Source: Clostridiales bacterium
Lineage (GTDB): Bacteria; Bacillota; Clostridia; Christensenellales; UBA3700
Length of the DNA stretch: 35,146 nt
Direction: 5' to 3'
Assembly (NCBI GenBank): GCA_015055975.1
Contig: SVHF01000002.1
Coordinates: 66,225-101,370 of the forward strand
Position 1 is the stretch's first letter. Each line of letters starts with the position of its first letter. Under the pieces are notes generated by a model, which was given only the letters and a program-made list of their open reading frames with translations, searched no databases and was not told the DNA's origin. Of this stretch, positions 24,680 to 33,549 are shown one piece after another. A program made the position numbers and the translations under genes.

Positions 24680-26134
24680 ATGGCTAACATAAATGACAAG
24701 ATTTGTATTATAGGTGGTGGCCCAGCTGGATTAGCATGTGGTGTATATCTAGAAAAGAAAGGCTACAAAAACTATACTATTTACGAAAAATTAAACAAGG
24801 TAGGCGGAAAAGCTTATTCTCCAAAGATTAAAGTAAATGGTGAAGAAAGAGCATATGAAACAGGCGCTATCATGGGTGCTATTACATATCACGCTGTTTC
24901 TGAAATGGAAGAATTCGGTGGATACTATCATAAGGGTCCAGACTTCAAACCAGGCGAACCAAACATGAGAAGAGAATATCGTAGTGAAATTACTGGTGAA
25001 GTTGTTGAACCATTTAATCCAAAAGCTAATTTTTCTTTAAAGAAGATGATTGGTTTAATCAAGTTAAAGAAACAATTCAAGAAATTAAAAGAATTAATGG
25101 AAACAAAGTATGCTGGATATGATTGCTATGGTCATATTGGTGTTGCTTCTGGTAAGTACAGTGGTATCTCAAAGATCGTTCCAAACCAAGAAGGTTCAAA
25201 TAAAGATCAAGCATTCCCAAATTACTTAGTTGGTGAAAACCCAAATCTAAAAGATTTAGCATTACCATTCAGTGAATTCTGTAAATTAAATGGTGTAGAA
25301 GAAGTTCAAAGAATTTGGATTGGACCTTACACATCATTCGGTTATGGTTATTTTGATGAAATCCCAGCAGCTTATGTTATGAAGTATCTTGATACAACAA
25401 CAGCAGCTGAATTCGTTAAATTACAATTATGGACATGGCAAGATGGTACACAAGCTATCTATGAACACGTAAACAAGAAATTATTACATCCAGCTGTTCT
25501 TGAAACAGAAGTTGTAAAAGTTGAAAGAAGCGATGGCAAGGTTAATGTAACAATTAAGGGCAAAGATGGAAAAGAAAAGACAGAAACATTTGATAAATTA
25601 ATCGTTACAACACCACTTGATTGGTTCAAAGATTATGCAGATGCTACAAAAGAAGAAAAAGAACTATTCTCTAAGATCGTTCATGAAAAGTATGTAGATT
25701 TCATCGCTAGATTTGATGAAGATCAAGGACCAGTTATTTCTGGATACCTATTCGGTAACATGGAACCAGAAAGATTAGGACACGCAATGGTATACTATCA
25801 TAGATGGGAAGACATCGGTAAGAACTGCCCATGTACAGTTTATGCTTTAAGAAACCATACAGGAGATCCAGATGTTCCATATGAAAAGACACTTGAAATG
25901 ATGAAGGATGATATCAATAAGGTATTGAAGTTCCCAATTAAGGAAGTTCTATATGCTCAAGAAAGCTACTATTGTCCACACGTTGGTCCAAAGGATTACG
26001 CAGATGGTTGGTATGATAAGCTAGAATCTATCCAAGGCACAAAGAATACATATTATGCAGGTGAAATTATTTCATTCGGTGATATGGAAGATACATGTGC
26101 AGCATCTAAGGATATCGTAGGAAGATTCTTCTAA
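24680..26134 (+). CDS. FAD-dependent amine-oxidase-like oxidoreductase
   Basis: A 484-residue cytoplasmic flavoprotein. The N-terminal Rossmann motif IIGGGPAGLACGVYLEK has Gly12, Gly14 and Gly17, Glu36 to hold the ribose, and VGGKA just after it, the layout of the amine oxidase / protoporphyrinogen oxidase / phytoene desaturase group. A second FAD piece is ETEVVKVER...KLIVTTPLDWF near 275-320, and the C-terminus YYAGEIISFGDMEDTCAASKDIVGRFF closes the fold. The substrate is unknown. Codon choice is strongly biased, like the lipoprotein at 1880, which suggests high expression. AAGGAGG precedes the ATG. Confidence 0.85.
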   Translation: MANINDKICIIGGGPAGLACGVYLEKKGYKNYTIYEKLNKVGGKAYSPKIKVNGEERAYETGAIMGAITYHAVSEMEEFGGYYHKGPDFKPGEPNMRREYRSEITGEVVEPFNPKANFSLKKMIGLIKLKKQFKKLKELMETKYAGYDCYGHIGVASGKYSGISKIVPNQEGSNKDQAFPNYLVGENPNLKDLALPFSEFCKLNGVEEVQRIWIGPYTSFGYGYFDEIPAAYVMKYLDTTTAAEFVKLQLWTWQDGTQAIYEHVNKKLLHPAVLETEVVKVERSDGKVNVTIKGKDGKEKTETFDKLIVTTPLDWFKDYADATKEEKELFSKIVHEKYVDFIARFDEDQGPVISGYLFGNMEPERLGHAMVYYHRWEDIGKNCPCTVYALRNHTGDPDVPYEKTLEMMKDDINKVLKFPIKEVLYAQESYYCPHVGPKDYADGWYDKLESIQGTKNTYYAGEIISFGDMEDTCAASKDIVGRFF

Positions 26135-26157
26135 TACTTAGATAAACTAATAATTAC

Positions 26158-26192
26158 TAGCGCGCTAATTCAAATTGGCGCGCTATTTTTTT
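26158..26192 (+). terminator. Intrinsic terminator after the FAD oxidoreductase
   Basis: TAGCGCGC / GCGCGCTA stem continuing inward through AATT / AATT, followed by seven T. Confidence 0.92.
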
Positions 26193-26242
26193 GCCAATTT
26201 AAATTTCATAAATTAAATAAATAAAATTTATTAACAATAAGA

Positions 26243-26271
26243 TTGACGAGAAGTATACTTTGTAATAATAT
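26243..26271 (+). promoter_or_regulatory. Promoter of the FtsX-type ABC operon
   Basis: TTGACG (26243-26248), a 17-bp spacer and TAATAT (26266-26271), about 55 bases upstream of the ATPase start. Confidence 0.6.
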
Positions 26272-26324
26272 GAATATGAAATAAGTTTCATAATTTAGAA
26301 ACAGCATAGGACAGGAGATTAAAA

Positions 26325-27044
26325 ATGGAAGTAAGAGGAGAGAACAAGTTTATTGAATTAAACAACATTATTAAAACATTTGGACAAGGAGATTCTAAAA
26401 CAATAGCTGTAAATGATATCTCTTTTTCAATAGATAAAGGTGAAGTAGTAGTTCTATTAGGGCCATCTGGTTCAGGCAAAACAACACTTTTAAATATTAT
26501 TGGCGGAATTGAGATTGCAAATTCTGGAAAGATTAGAGTTGCAGATCACCAAGTAGATAATATGACAGATAAGAATGCTGTTGAATATAGAAGAGAGCAT
26601 TTAGGATATATTTTCCAAAGTTATAATTTAATTCCAAACTTGACAGTTAAAGAAAATATTGAAATTGGAGCATACCTAGCAAAGAACCCACTTAATGTTG
26701 ATGAACTATTAGTAGATTTGGGACTAGAAAAACAAGCTAACAAGTTACCTATGTTTTTATCAGGGGGTCAACAACAAAGAACAGCCATTGGTCGTGCTGT
26801 TGCTAAAAATCCAGATTTGTTGTTATGCGATGAGCCAACTGGTGCTTTGGATTCTCAAACATCAAAAGACATTTTGGTTTTATTAGAAAAAATAAATAAA
26901 AAATATGGAACAACAATCTTGATGGTTACGCACAATGAATTAATTTCGCAAATGGCATCAAGAATTATAAGAATGAAAGATGGACAAATCATTGAAGATA
27001 AATTGAACGATAATATCGTAAAAGCAGAGGCACTAGAATTATGA
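26325..27044 (+). CDS. ABC transporter ATPase (MacB/LolD type)
   Basis: A 239-residue ATP-binding subunit. Walker A GPSGSGKTT at 46-54 (Lys52), Q-loop in YIFQSYNLIPNLT, signature LSGGQQQR at 145-152, Walker B LLLCDEPTGALD with Asp169-Glu170, and H-loop VTHN. All ATPase residues are present. The sequence and the FtsX permease behind it place it in the MacB/LolD/BceA-like type, which drives mechanical work on lipids, peptides or drugs rather than classical import. An AGGAG ribosome-binding site precedes the ATG. Its last codons overlap the permease start by 4 bases (ATGA), so the two are translated together. Confidence 0.95.
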   Translation: MEVRGENKFIELNNIIKTFGQGDSKTIAVNDISFSIDKGEVVVLLGPSGSGKTTLLNIIGGIEIANSGKIRVADHQVDNMTDKNAVEYRREHLGYIFQSYNLIPNLTVKENIEIGAYLAKNPLNVDELLVDLGLEKQANKLPMFLSGGQQQRTAIGRAVAKNPDLLLCDEPTGALDSQTSKDILVLLEKINKKYGTTILMVTHNELISQMASRIIRMKDGQIIEDKLNDNIVKAEALEL

Positions 27045-29293
27045 TGAATCCACTATATAAAAGACTTAAAAGAGAGTTTAAATCAGATATCGGTAAGTAT
27101 ATCGTTATCTTTTTATTTATAACGATAATGGTTGGTTTGTGTTCTGGATATATAGTCGGAAATGAATCAATGAGTAAAAGCTTCTATGAGACTCAAGAAT
27201 CATTGAATGTCGAGGATGGCCATTTTGAAGCAATGTATGAATTGAGTAATTCAATAAGAAATGCTGCACAAGATGGGTACAAATTAACTATTTATAATTT
27301 ATATTACAAGACAATTGATCACGAAGGACATAATATCAGAACTTATGCAAAAGAAGATAGAAAAGGCATAATCAATGATTATGAAGTCATGATAGGAAAA
27401 GAGCCAAGTGAATTAAATGAAATTGCATTGGATAGAACATATTGTGATGCGAACAATATAAAAGTTGGCGATAAATATTCAACAAATGAAGGAGATTATA
27501 TTGTTGTCGGAATAGTTGCGCTTGTTGATTATTCTGCATTGTTTGAAGATAATGCAGACGCCATGATGAATGTTAAAAGCTTTTCTATTGCTTTAGTTAC
27601 AAAAGCCGCATTTGATAATATGGCTACAGATGTCAATTACAATTATGCTTATAAGTTCAATTCAAAACTAAGTGAAGATGAAGCAAATGAAACAAACCAA
27701 AAGTTAATGACATACTTGTATTTGATGACAGGTAAATCTTTAACATCATTTATTCCATATGCAGATAATCAAGCGATTCAGTTCGCTATAGTAGACGTAG
27801 AAAATGACTTAGTATTTTTGGAGATATTCTTCTATTTAATTATGGTTGGGCTTGCTTTTGTATTTGCAATTACGACAAAAAACAAAATAGAACAAGAAGC
27901 AAAAACAATAGGAACTTTAAAAGCTATGGGATATACGAGATGGAATCTTATAGGGCATTATCTATTGTTACCATCTTTAGTTACGTTAGCAGGAGCTATT
28001 GCTGGAAACATCTGGGGATACACAGGATTTAAAGATTTTACAACGTCGTTATATTATAGGTCATATTCGTTTGGTACATTCCACACGTTCTTTAGTCCAA
28101 AAGCCTTTATTATGACTACAATAATTCCTTTAGTATTGGTCTTATTAATTAGCTTCATTATTTTGGTGGTTAATTTGCATGCGCCAACAAAGGTGTTCTT
28201 ACAAGGAAAGACAAAGAAATCTAGAAAAGCAACACGTCGTCCTTTGCCTAAAAAACTTGGAATGATAAATAAAATGCAACTAAGAGTAATTGCTGCGAAT
28301 AAAGGTACATATATCGCTATGTTCATTGGGCTTTTATTTGCAAATTTAATATTGGTGTTTGGTCTATGTTTAACACCAATGTTAGAAAACTTTAAAAAAG
28401 AGATACAAACATCTCAAGTTGCTCCATATGAATATATATTAAAAGATAACTATCTCGTTTCAGACGATAGTGCAGAAAAGATAAAAGTAACTTCTCTATA
28501 TGTTGGAATAGATACAGTGCAAGTAATTGGTGTTGAAAAGTTTGGAAGTGAATCTAAATTCTTAAGCGATTTGGATTTGAAGCCAGGAGAAGTTGTTGTA
28601 TCTAAAGATTTATATGAAAAATATAACATCAAAAAAGGATCTACGTTTGAAGCTAAAGAAGAATATTCGGATAAAGTTTATACATTGAAAGTATCTCAAC
28701 TAAAAAATCAAGCTGGTGCATTCTATGTATATATGGATATGGATACATTTAAAGACTTGTTTAAAGATGCGCAAACATTAAATGGATATTTATCTTCAGA
28801 AGAATTAACAGAAATTCCTCAAGATAGTATTTATACAGTAATTACAATAAAAGATTTGCAAGCAGCATCTGATCAAATGTCGCTATCTATGGGAGATGTA
28901 TTCACTTTGTTTGATGCTTTTGCAATTATATTATTCTTACTAATCATATATTTGCTAGCAAAAATAGTTGTTGAAAAGAGCGCTACATCCATTGCGATGA
29001 TGAAGATTCTTGGATTTAATCCATTAGAAACTGCAAGAGCATATAACTTATCTACTGGTATAGTTGTAGCCGTATCTGAATTGATAGCAATTCCAGTAAG
29101 CTCATTGCTTTTAAGTGTGCTTTGGAAAGCAATTATGACCATTAGAATGAAGGGTTGGATTACATTCTATCTTGCACCATGGATTTATTTTGCAATGTTT
29201 GGAATAGCAATTGGAGCGTTTTTAGTTGTGTTCTTGATTGAATATCTAAAGATGAGAAAGATCCCATTATCTCTTGCGCTAAAGAGAGAATAG
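27041..29293 (+). CDS. FtsX-family ABC permease
   Basis: A 750-residue membrane partner of the preceding ATPase. One N-terminal membrane segment (about 20-45), a large extracellular domain (50-255), three segments in the first FtsX domain (about 265-390), another near 425-450, a second outside domain (460-630), and three segments in the last FtsX domain (640-745). Duplicated FtsX domains in one chain are typical of Firmicute MacB/YknZ/BceB-like permeases. The substrate is unknown; no two-component system is nearby, which argues against a Bce-type antimicrobial-peptide sensor. Confidence 0.9.
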   Translation: MMNPLYKRLKREFKSDIGKYIVIFLFITIMVGLCSGYIVGNESMSKSFYETQESLNVEDGHFEAMYELSNSIRNAAQDGYKLTIYNLYYKTIDHEGHNIRTYAKEDRKGIINDYEVMIGKEPSELNEIALDRTYCDANNIKVGDKYSTNEGDYIVVGIVALVDYSALFEDNADAMMNVKSFSIALVTKAAFDNMATDVNYNYAYKFNSKLSEDEANETNQKLMTYLYLMTGKSLTSFIPYADNQAIQFAIVDVENDLVFLEIFFYLIMVGLAFVFAITTKNKIEQEAKTIGTLKAMGYTRWNLIGHYLLLPSLVTLAGAIAGNIWGYTGFKDFTTSLYYRSYSFGTFHTFFSPKAFIMTTIIPLVLVLLISFIILVVNLHAPTKVFLQGKTKKSRKATRRPLPKKLGMINKMQLRVIAANKGTYIAMFIGLLFANLILVFGLCLTPMLENFKKEIQTSQVAPYEYILKDNYLVSDDSAEKIKVTSLYVGIDTVQVIGVEKFGSESKFLSDLDLKPGEVVVSKDLYEKYNIKKGSTFEAKEEYSDKVYTLKVSQLKNQAGAFYVYMDMDTFKDLFKDAQTLNGYLSSEELTEIPQDSIYTVITIKDLQAASDQMSLSMGDVFTLFDAFAIILFLLIIYLLAKIVVEKSATSIAMMKILGFNPLETARAYNLSTGIVVAVSELIAIPVSSLLLSVLWKAIMTIRMKGWITFYLAPWIYFAMFGIAIGAFLVVFLIEYLKMRKIPLSLALKRE

Positions 29294-29317
29294 AAAAAGG
29301 TTATAACTTAATGCAAA

Positions 29318-29373
29318 AAGAAAAAGGATTGTCTAATAAGTAGAACTAAACGATTTAAACAATCTTATTTCTT
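29318..29373 (+). terminator. Possible terminator hairpin between the ABC operons
   Basis: AAGAAAAAGGATTGT / ACAATCTTATTTCTT pair at 14 of 15 positions (counting one G-T) around a 26-base loop. The T-rich right arm could serve as the T run. It may separate the FtsX operon from the exporter pair. Confidence 0.4.
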
Positions 29374-29427
29374 ATTTGCAATTACATTTGGAAAATCGTG
29401 CGTATGCACAAGCTATAGAGGTGAAAT

Positions 29428-31200
29428 ATGAAAAAGAAAAGGAGTTCGCTATCCGTTTTGCTTGGATATGCAGGCAAGCATAAGTATTTTACATATGCAG
29501 CGCTAGTATTATCTACAATAAGCGGAGTAATAGCATTGTTCCCTTACATCTTCATCTGGAAGATTGTAAAGGAATTGGTTGAAGTTGCACCAAACTTCGA
29601 GAATGCTACAAACATTGTCTCGAACGGTTGGATTGCAGTCGGTTTTGCGCTTGGTTACATATTAATGTATCTATTTGCGCTAATGTGCTCGCATATAGGA
29701 GCGTTTAGAATTGATAGAAATATGCGAGAAAAATTGGTAGACCATATCTCTAAGATGCCAATTGGTGAAATTAGTGATTTTGGAACCGGTAAATTACGTC
29801 AAATCACCCTTGATGTAACAGGTATTCCAGAAAACTATTTAGCTCACCAGCTTCCAGATATGGCGCAAACTTATGTAACTCCAGTTGCAATGATAGTTAT
29901 GCTATTTGTATTCGATTGGAGATTAGGCCTTGTATCATTGGTTCCTGTAATTATAGGCTTTGCAATGATGTTTACAATGGTAGGCCCTTCGCTAAAGGAT
30001 GAAATGAAAAAATATCAAGATTCACTAGCTGATATGAGTAATGAAGCGGTTGAATATGTTCGTGGTATTCCAGTAGTTAAAACATTCAATCAATCTGTAT
30101 TTTCATTCAAGCGTTTTGCTAATTCAATAAGCAATTATGCAAAATACTGCTATGGATATACACAAAAGACAAGAAAGCATATGGCATTATTGATTACAGC
30201 AATAAATGTAGTTGTATGTTTCTTGGTGGCATTTACTTTAATTATGAGTGGCGCAAAGATGGTCGATGATATATTCATTGTTAATTTAATGTTCTATATT
30301 ATCTTTACTCCTATTATTGCTACTTGCTTTACAAAAGTATTGTTTATGTCAGAAAACACAATGCTTGTTGATGATGCTTTAGAAAGAGTTAATTCAGTGC
30401 TATCAATTGAGCCATTGAAAGATCCAGAAAGTCCAAAAGAACCAAAAGGGTATGATCTTGAATTTAAGGATGTTGTATTTAGTTATAAAGATGCAAAAGT
30501 TAATGCAGTAGATAACATTTCATTCAACGTAAAAGAAAATTCACTTGTTGCTCTAGTTGGACCCAGTGGTGGTGGTAAATCAACAATTGCTAATCTTATT
30601 GCTAGATTCTACGATGTAAAAGAAGGCGAAATAAAGATTGGCGGAGTAAATATCAAGGATATGGATAAAAAGACTCTACGTAGTACTTTATCTTATGTAT
30701 TCCAAGATAACAAATTATTTAGAGGCACGATTTTCGATAATGTTAGATTAGCAAAGCCTGATGCTACAGAAGAAGAAGTAATTAAGGCTTTAGAATTAGC
30801 TCAATGTGGAGATATCATAGCAAAATTCAAAGATGGTATCTACACGGTAATTGGTTCACAAGGAACATATCTATCTGGCGGGGAGACACAACGTGTATGT
30901 ATTGCTAGATGTTTCTTGAGAGACTCAAAAATATTGCTTTTGGATGAAGCAACTGCATTTGCAGATCCTGAAAACGAAAGATTAGTTCAATTAGCATTTG
31001 CAAACCTTGCAAAGAATAAGAGCGTAATTATGATTGCGCATAGATTATCTACTGTTAAAAATGCAGATAGAATTCTAGTTGTGAAAGATGGCAAGATTGC
31101 AGAAGAAGGTTCACATGATGAACTTATGGCTAACAAGAAGGTTTATGCAAAGATGTGGAATAATTATCAAGAAGCAATCACTTGGAAGGTAGGGAGGTAG
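29428..31200 (+). CDS. ABC exporter half-transporter A (permease-ATPase fusion)
   Basis: A 590-residue protein with an N-terminal six-helix transmembrane domain (about 1-330) and a C-terminal ATPase. Walker A GPSGGGKST at 378-386 (Lys384), signature LSGGE at 482-486, Walker B LLLDEA with Asp506-Glu507, H-loop AHRLSTV. The D-loop region reads DEATAFADPENE, a form seen in YbtP/IrtA-like exporter-fold transporters, several of which move siderophores; this link is inference. GAGGTG precedes the ATG. It works with the next gene as a heterodimer. Confidence 0.93.
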   Translation: MKKKRSSLSVLLGYAGKHKYFTYAALVLSTISGVIALFPYIFIWKIVKELVEVAPNFENATNIVSNGWIAVGFALGYILMYLFALMCSHIGAFRIDRNMREKLVDHISKMPIGEISDFGTGKLRQITLDVTGIPENYLAHQLPDMAQTYVTPVAMIVMLFVFDWRLGLVSLVPVIIGFAMMFTMVGPSLKDEMKKYQDSLADMSNEAVEYVRGIPVVKTFNQSVFSFKRFANSISNYAKYCYGYTQKTRKHMALLITAINVVVCFLVAFTLIMSGAKMVDDIFIVNLMFYIIFTPIIATCFTKVLFMSENTMLVDDALERVNSVLSIEPLKDPESPKEPKGYDLEFKDVVFSYKDAKVNAVDNISFNVKENSLVALVGPSGGGKSTIANLIARFYDVKEGEIKIGGVNIKDMDKKTLRSTLSYVFQDNKLFRGTIFDNVRLAKPDATEEEVIKALELAQCGDIIAKFKDGIYTVIGSQGTYLSGGETQRVCIARCFLRDSKILLLDEATAFADPENERLVQLAFANLAKNKSVIMIAHRLSTVKNADRILVVKDGKIAEEGSHDELMANKKVYAKMWNNYQEAITWKVGR

Positions 31201-31205
31201 TCGAT

Positions 31206-32939
31206 ATGGTTAATTATTTAATGAAAAGATACGCTCTATCTCAAAAGGGCGCGAAAGATTTTATAAAAGCAATTATTTGGGCAACCGTTGCAGACCTTGC
31301 ATTAATGATGCCAGTGTCAATTGCTTATTTTGTGGTTTCAGATTTATTAAATGGCGGAATCACAACAACAGGATATTGGGTATATAGCATCACAACAGTT
31401 ATTGTTCTTGTTGTAATATATGTTCTTAATTTAATGCAATACGATGCAGAATTTGGAGCTACATATAAAGAATCAGAAAGACGTAGAATATCTTTAGCTG
31501 AAAGATTGAGAAAATTACCATTATCGTACTTTGGTAAAAAAGATGTTGGTGATTTAACAAAAGTAGTATTAAGCGATACAACACTTTTGGAACAAAATTT
31601 CTCACACATTATGCCACAATTCTACGGCTCAATTATATCTACAACATTAGTTGTAATATCATTGTTTGGATTTGATTGGAGAATGACTCTTGCAAGTATT
31701 TGGGTATTCCCAGTTGCGATGTTAATTGTATTTACCTCAAGAAAAATACAAGATAAAGTAAACAAGCCAAAACTTGCTGCTTCTGTTGAGTGCGAAGCAA
31801 ACATTCATGAATATATTGAAACAATTAAAGACTATAAGGCAAATGCCGCAGAAGATAGAATGCTTGCTCCAATTAAACAAAGCATTAAAAAGCGTGAAAA
31901 AGCTGGCCTTATTTCCGAAATTGGTGTTGCAGCTTTTGTAATCTCTGCACAGATGATTCTTAAGATTGGTATTGCTACAACAGCGCTAGTTGGTGGATAT
32001 TTAATTGCAAAAGATTTAATAACACTTCCTGTTTTCTTTATGTACCTTATCGTTATATCTCGTATATATGAGCCAATGGGTGGGGCATTAGTTAATTTAG
32101 CAGCAATAATTGACCAAGAATTAACAATAGATAGAACTAGAGCAATTCAAGAATATCCAATTCAAACAGGCGAAACAAACGTTTCTATAGATAACTTTGA
32201 CATTGAATTTAAAGATGTTAAGTTTGCATACAATAAAGATGAAGGCGTTTTAAATGGCGTATCACTTGTAGCAAAACAAGGCGAAGTTACTGCTTTAGTT
32301 GGACCAAGCGGTGGCGGTAAATCAACAATAGGTAAGCTTGCCGCAAGATTCTACGACGCAAATAGTGGTGAAATTCTACTTGGCGGTAAGGATATATCTA
32401 AGATTGATCCAGAAGAATTACTAAAGAATTATTCTATAGTATTCCAAGATGTTGTATTGTTCAATAATACAATTAAGGAAAATATAAGAATAGGTAAGAG
32501 CAATGCAACGGACGAGGAAGTAATCTGGGCTGCAAAAGAAGCTAGATGTGAAGACTTCATTTCAAGATTGCCAAATGGCTTAGATACTATGATAGGCGAA
32601 AATGGTGCGCACTTGTCTGGTGGCGAAAGACAAAGAATATCTATTGCAAGAGCGCTATTAAAGAATGCACCTATTATCTTACTAGACGAAGCTACAGCCT
32701 CTCTGGATGCCGAAAACGAGACAGAGATACAACAAGCTATATCTAAGCTAACAAAGGATAAAACGGTCGTTATTATCGCTCACAGAATGAGAACGGTAGA
32801 GAATGCAGATAAAGTAGTGTATGTTGCAAATGGAAAGATTGTTGAACAAGGGGCTCCAAATGAGCTATTGAAAAACAAAAATTCTAATTTTGCAAAAATG
32901 GTTGAAACTCAAAAACAGTCAGCAGACTGGAAAATATAA
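31206..32939 (+). CDS. ABC exporter half-transporter B (permease-ATPase fusion)
   Basis: A 577-residue partner of the previous protein with the same layout. I start it at ATG 31206 because AGGGAGG lies 8 bases upstream; a longer frame from 31182 would overlap the previous gene and add 8 residues without a ribosome-binding site. Walker A GPSGGGKST (Lys372), signature LSGGE at 470-474, Walker B ILLDEA with Asp494-Glu495, D-loop SLDAENE, H-loop AHRMRTV. Both subunits keep their catalytic Glu, so neither ATP site is obviously dead. The gap to the first gene is 5 bases. The substrate is unknown. Confidence 0.93.
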   Translation: MVNYLMKRYALSQKGAKDFIKAIIWATVADLALMMPVSIAYFVVSDLLNGGITTTGYWVYSITTVIVLVVIYVLNLMQYDAEFGATYKESERRRISLAERLRKLPLSYFGKKDVGDLTKVVLSDTTLLEQNFSHIMPQFYGSIISTTLVVISLFGFDWRMTLASIWVFPVAMLIVFTSRKIQDKVNKPKLAASVECEANIHEYIETIKDYKANAAEDRMLAPIKQSIKKREKAGLISEIGVAAFVISAQMILKIGIATTALVGGYLIAKDLITLPVFFMYLIVISRIYEPMGGALVNLAAIIDQELTIDRTRAIQEYPIQTGETNVSIDNFDIEFKDVKFAYNKDEGVLNGVSLVAKQGEVTALVGPSGGGKSTIGKLAARFYDANSGEILLGGKDISKIDPEELLKNYSIVFQDVVLFNNTIKENIRIGKSNATDEEVIWAAKEARCEDFISRLPNGLDTMIGENGAHLSGGERQRISIARALLKNAPIILLDEATASLDAENETEIQQAISKLTKDKTVVIIAHRMRTVENADKVVYVANGKIVEQGAPNELLKNKNSNFAKMVETQKQSADWKI

Positions 32940-32948
32940 GAGCTGTCC

Positions 32949-32996
32949 TATAAAGAAGGGAGCCGGCGGCGAAAGTTGCTGGCTTTCTTCTTTATA
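32949..32996 (+). terminator. Long hairpin after the ABC exporter pair
   Basis: About 19-bp stem from TATAAAGAAGGGAGCCGGC to GCTGGCTTTCTTCTTTATA with two or three G-T pairs. A T-rich right arm replaces the usual T run. Confidence 0.75.
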
Positions 32997-33024
32997 AGAA
33001 ATGATTATGTCGATTTTATAGTTA

Positions 33025-33052
33025 TTGCCATAAACAATATTTCGGATAAAAT
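33025..33052 (+). promoter_or_regulatory. Promoter of the broken AAA ATPase gene
   Basis: TTGCCA (33025-33030), a 16-bp spacer and TAAAAT (33047-33052), upstream of the pseudogene start at 33086. Confidence 0.4.
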
Positions 33053-33085
33053 GAAGTTGACTTCAAAAAATCGGAGATTTACGCA

Positions 33086-33325
33086 ATGGAATATATAAAA
33101 AGACACTTAGAAAGTTCAATTTTAAAAGCATCTCAACATTTTCCTGTTGTAATGGTCTGTGGCCAGAGATAAACGGGTAAGTCAACTATGCTTAAACATT
33201 TATCTGAGCAAGATAGAGTATATGTTAATTTCGATTATTAGTATTTTGATTTTGAGCAAAACAGTATCAAAGAACATATTATTAAAACACATGCTTATTT
33301 TGAAAAACTGGTAAAGTTGCCATAA
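33086..33325 (+). pseudogene. 5' remnant of an AAA/DUF4143 ATPase
   Basis: In frame from ATG 33086 (with GGAG upstream) the sequence reads MEYIKRHLESSILKASQHF then PVVMVCGQR, a TAA stop at 33170, and TGKSTMLKHLSEQDRVYVNFDY, another stop (TAG, 33239), and a third at 33323. This is the N-terminus of the AAA_14/DUF4143 ATPases, whose Walker A is GxRQxGKST. The first stop sits exactly at the usual Gln, so a CAA-to-TAA change is likely. The frame stays open in phase across the stops, which points to point mutations rather than frameshifts. Beyond 33325 I recognise nothing reliably. The likely C-terminal piece lies beyond the intact ATPase, at 34871. Confidence 0.8.
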
Positions 33326-33459
33326 TTTCATATCGAGCGAGTTGAAATATATAATACAATTGAAAATATTAATATTGTGGTAGAACTGAATGATTTATAA
33401 TAGAGCATAGTTTTAGCGCCAAGTTTCCGAATAGACATTTTTATACGTAGGCCAAAAAA
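33326..33459 (+). other. Degraded sequence between the remnant and the intact ATPase
   Basis: No intact gene. The remnant's frame continues with further stops (33398, 33401). A short piece around 33404-33455 (IVLAPSFRIDIFIRRPKN) faintly recalls the DUF4143 mid-region, but this is too weak to claim. Confidence 0.35.
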
Positions 33460-33536
33460 TTGGAAAAGCGTAAAAATATTCAACAAAAAATATTGGAAAA
33501 GCGTAAATATCAGTGTATAATATTATTGGAAAAGCG
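33460..33536 (+). repeat. Three TTGGAAAAGCG repeats at exact 33-bp spacing
   Basis: TTGGAAAAGCG occurs at 33460-33470, 33493-33503 and 33526-33536. The first two copies extend to TTGGAAAAGCGTAAA. Copy 2 supplies the -35 of a promoter and copy 3 runs into the ribosome-binding site, so this looks like a control array in front of the ATPase gene. Confidence 0.85.
33493..33521 (+). promoter_or_regulatory. Promoter of the intact AAA/DUF4143 gene
   Basis: TTGGAA (33493-33498, inside repeat copy 2), a 17-bp spacer and TATAAT (33516-33521). The transcript would start near 33528, inside repeat copy 3. Confidence 0.65.
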
Positions 33537-33549
33537 GAGGAAGCAGTTT

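Noticed and set aside
29311..29343. Ten-codon ORF (MQKEKGLSNK) after the FtsX permease
   Set aside because: Weak ribosome-binding site, and it overlaps the hairpin at 29318; chance is likely.
31182..31205. Start of the second exporter inside the first
   Set aside because: No ribosome-binding site; ATG 31206 has AGGGAGG 8 bases upstream.
33460..33536. CRISPR array
   Set aside because: Only three copies of an 11-bp repeat, no cas genes, and the repeats coincide with promoter elements.
33460..33549. TTG start giving an N-terminal extension with LEKRK repeats
   Set aside because: No ribosome-binding site, and the region holds a promoter; ATG 33550 has GGAGGA and begins the conserved part. Kept as a finding because the repeats remain striking.
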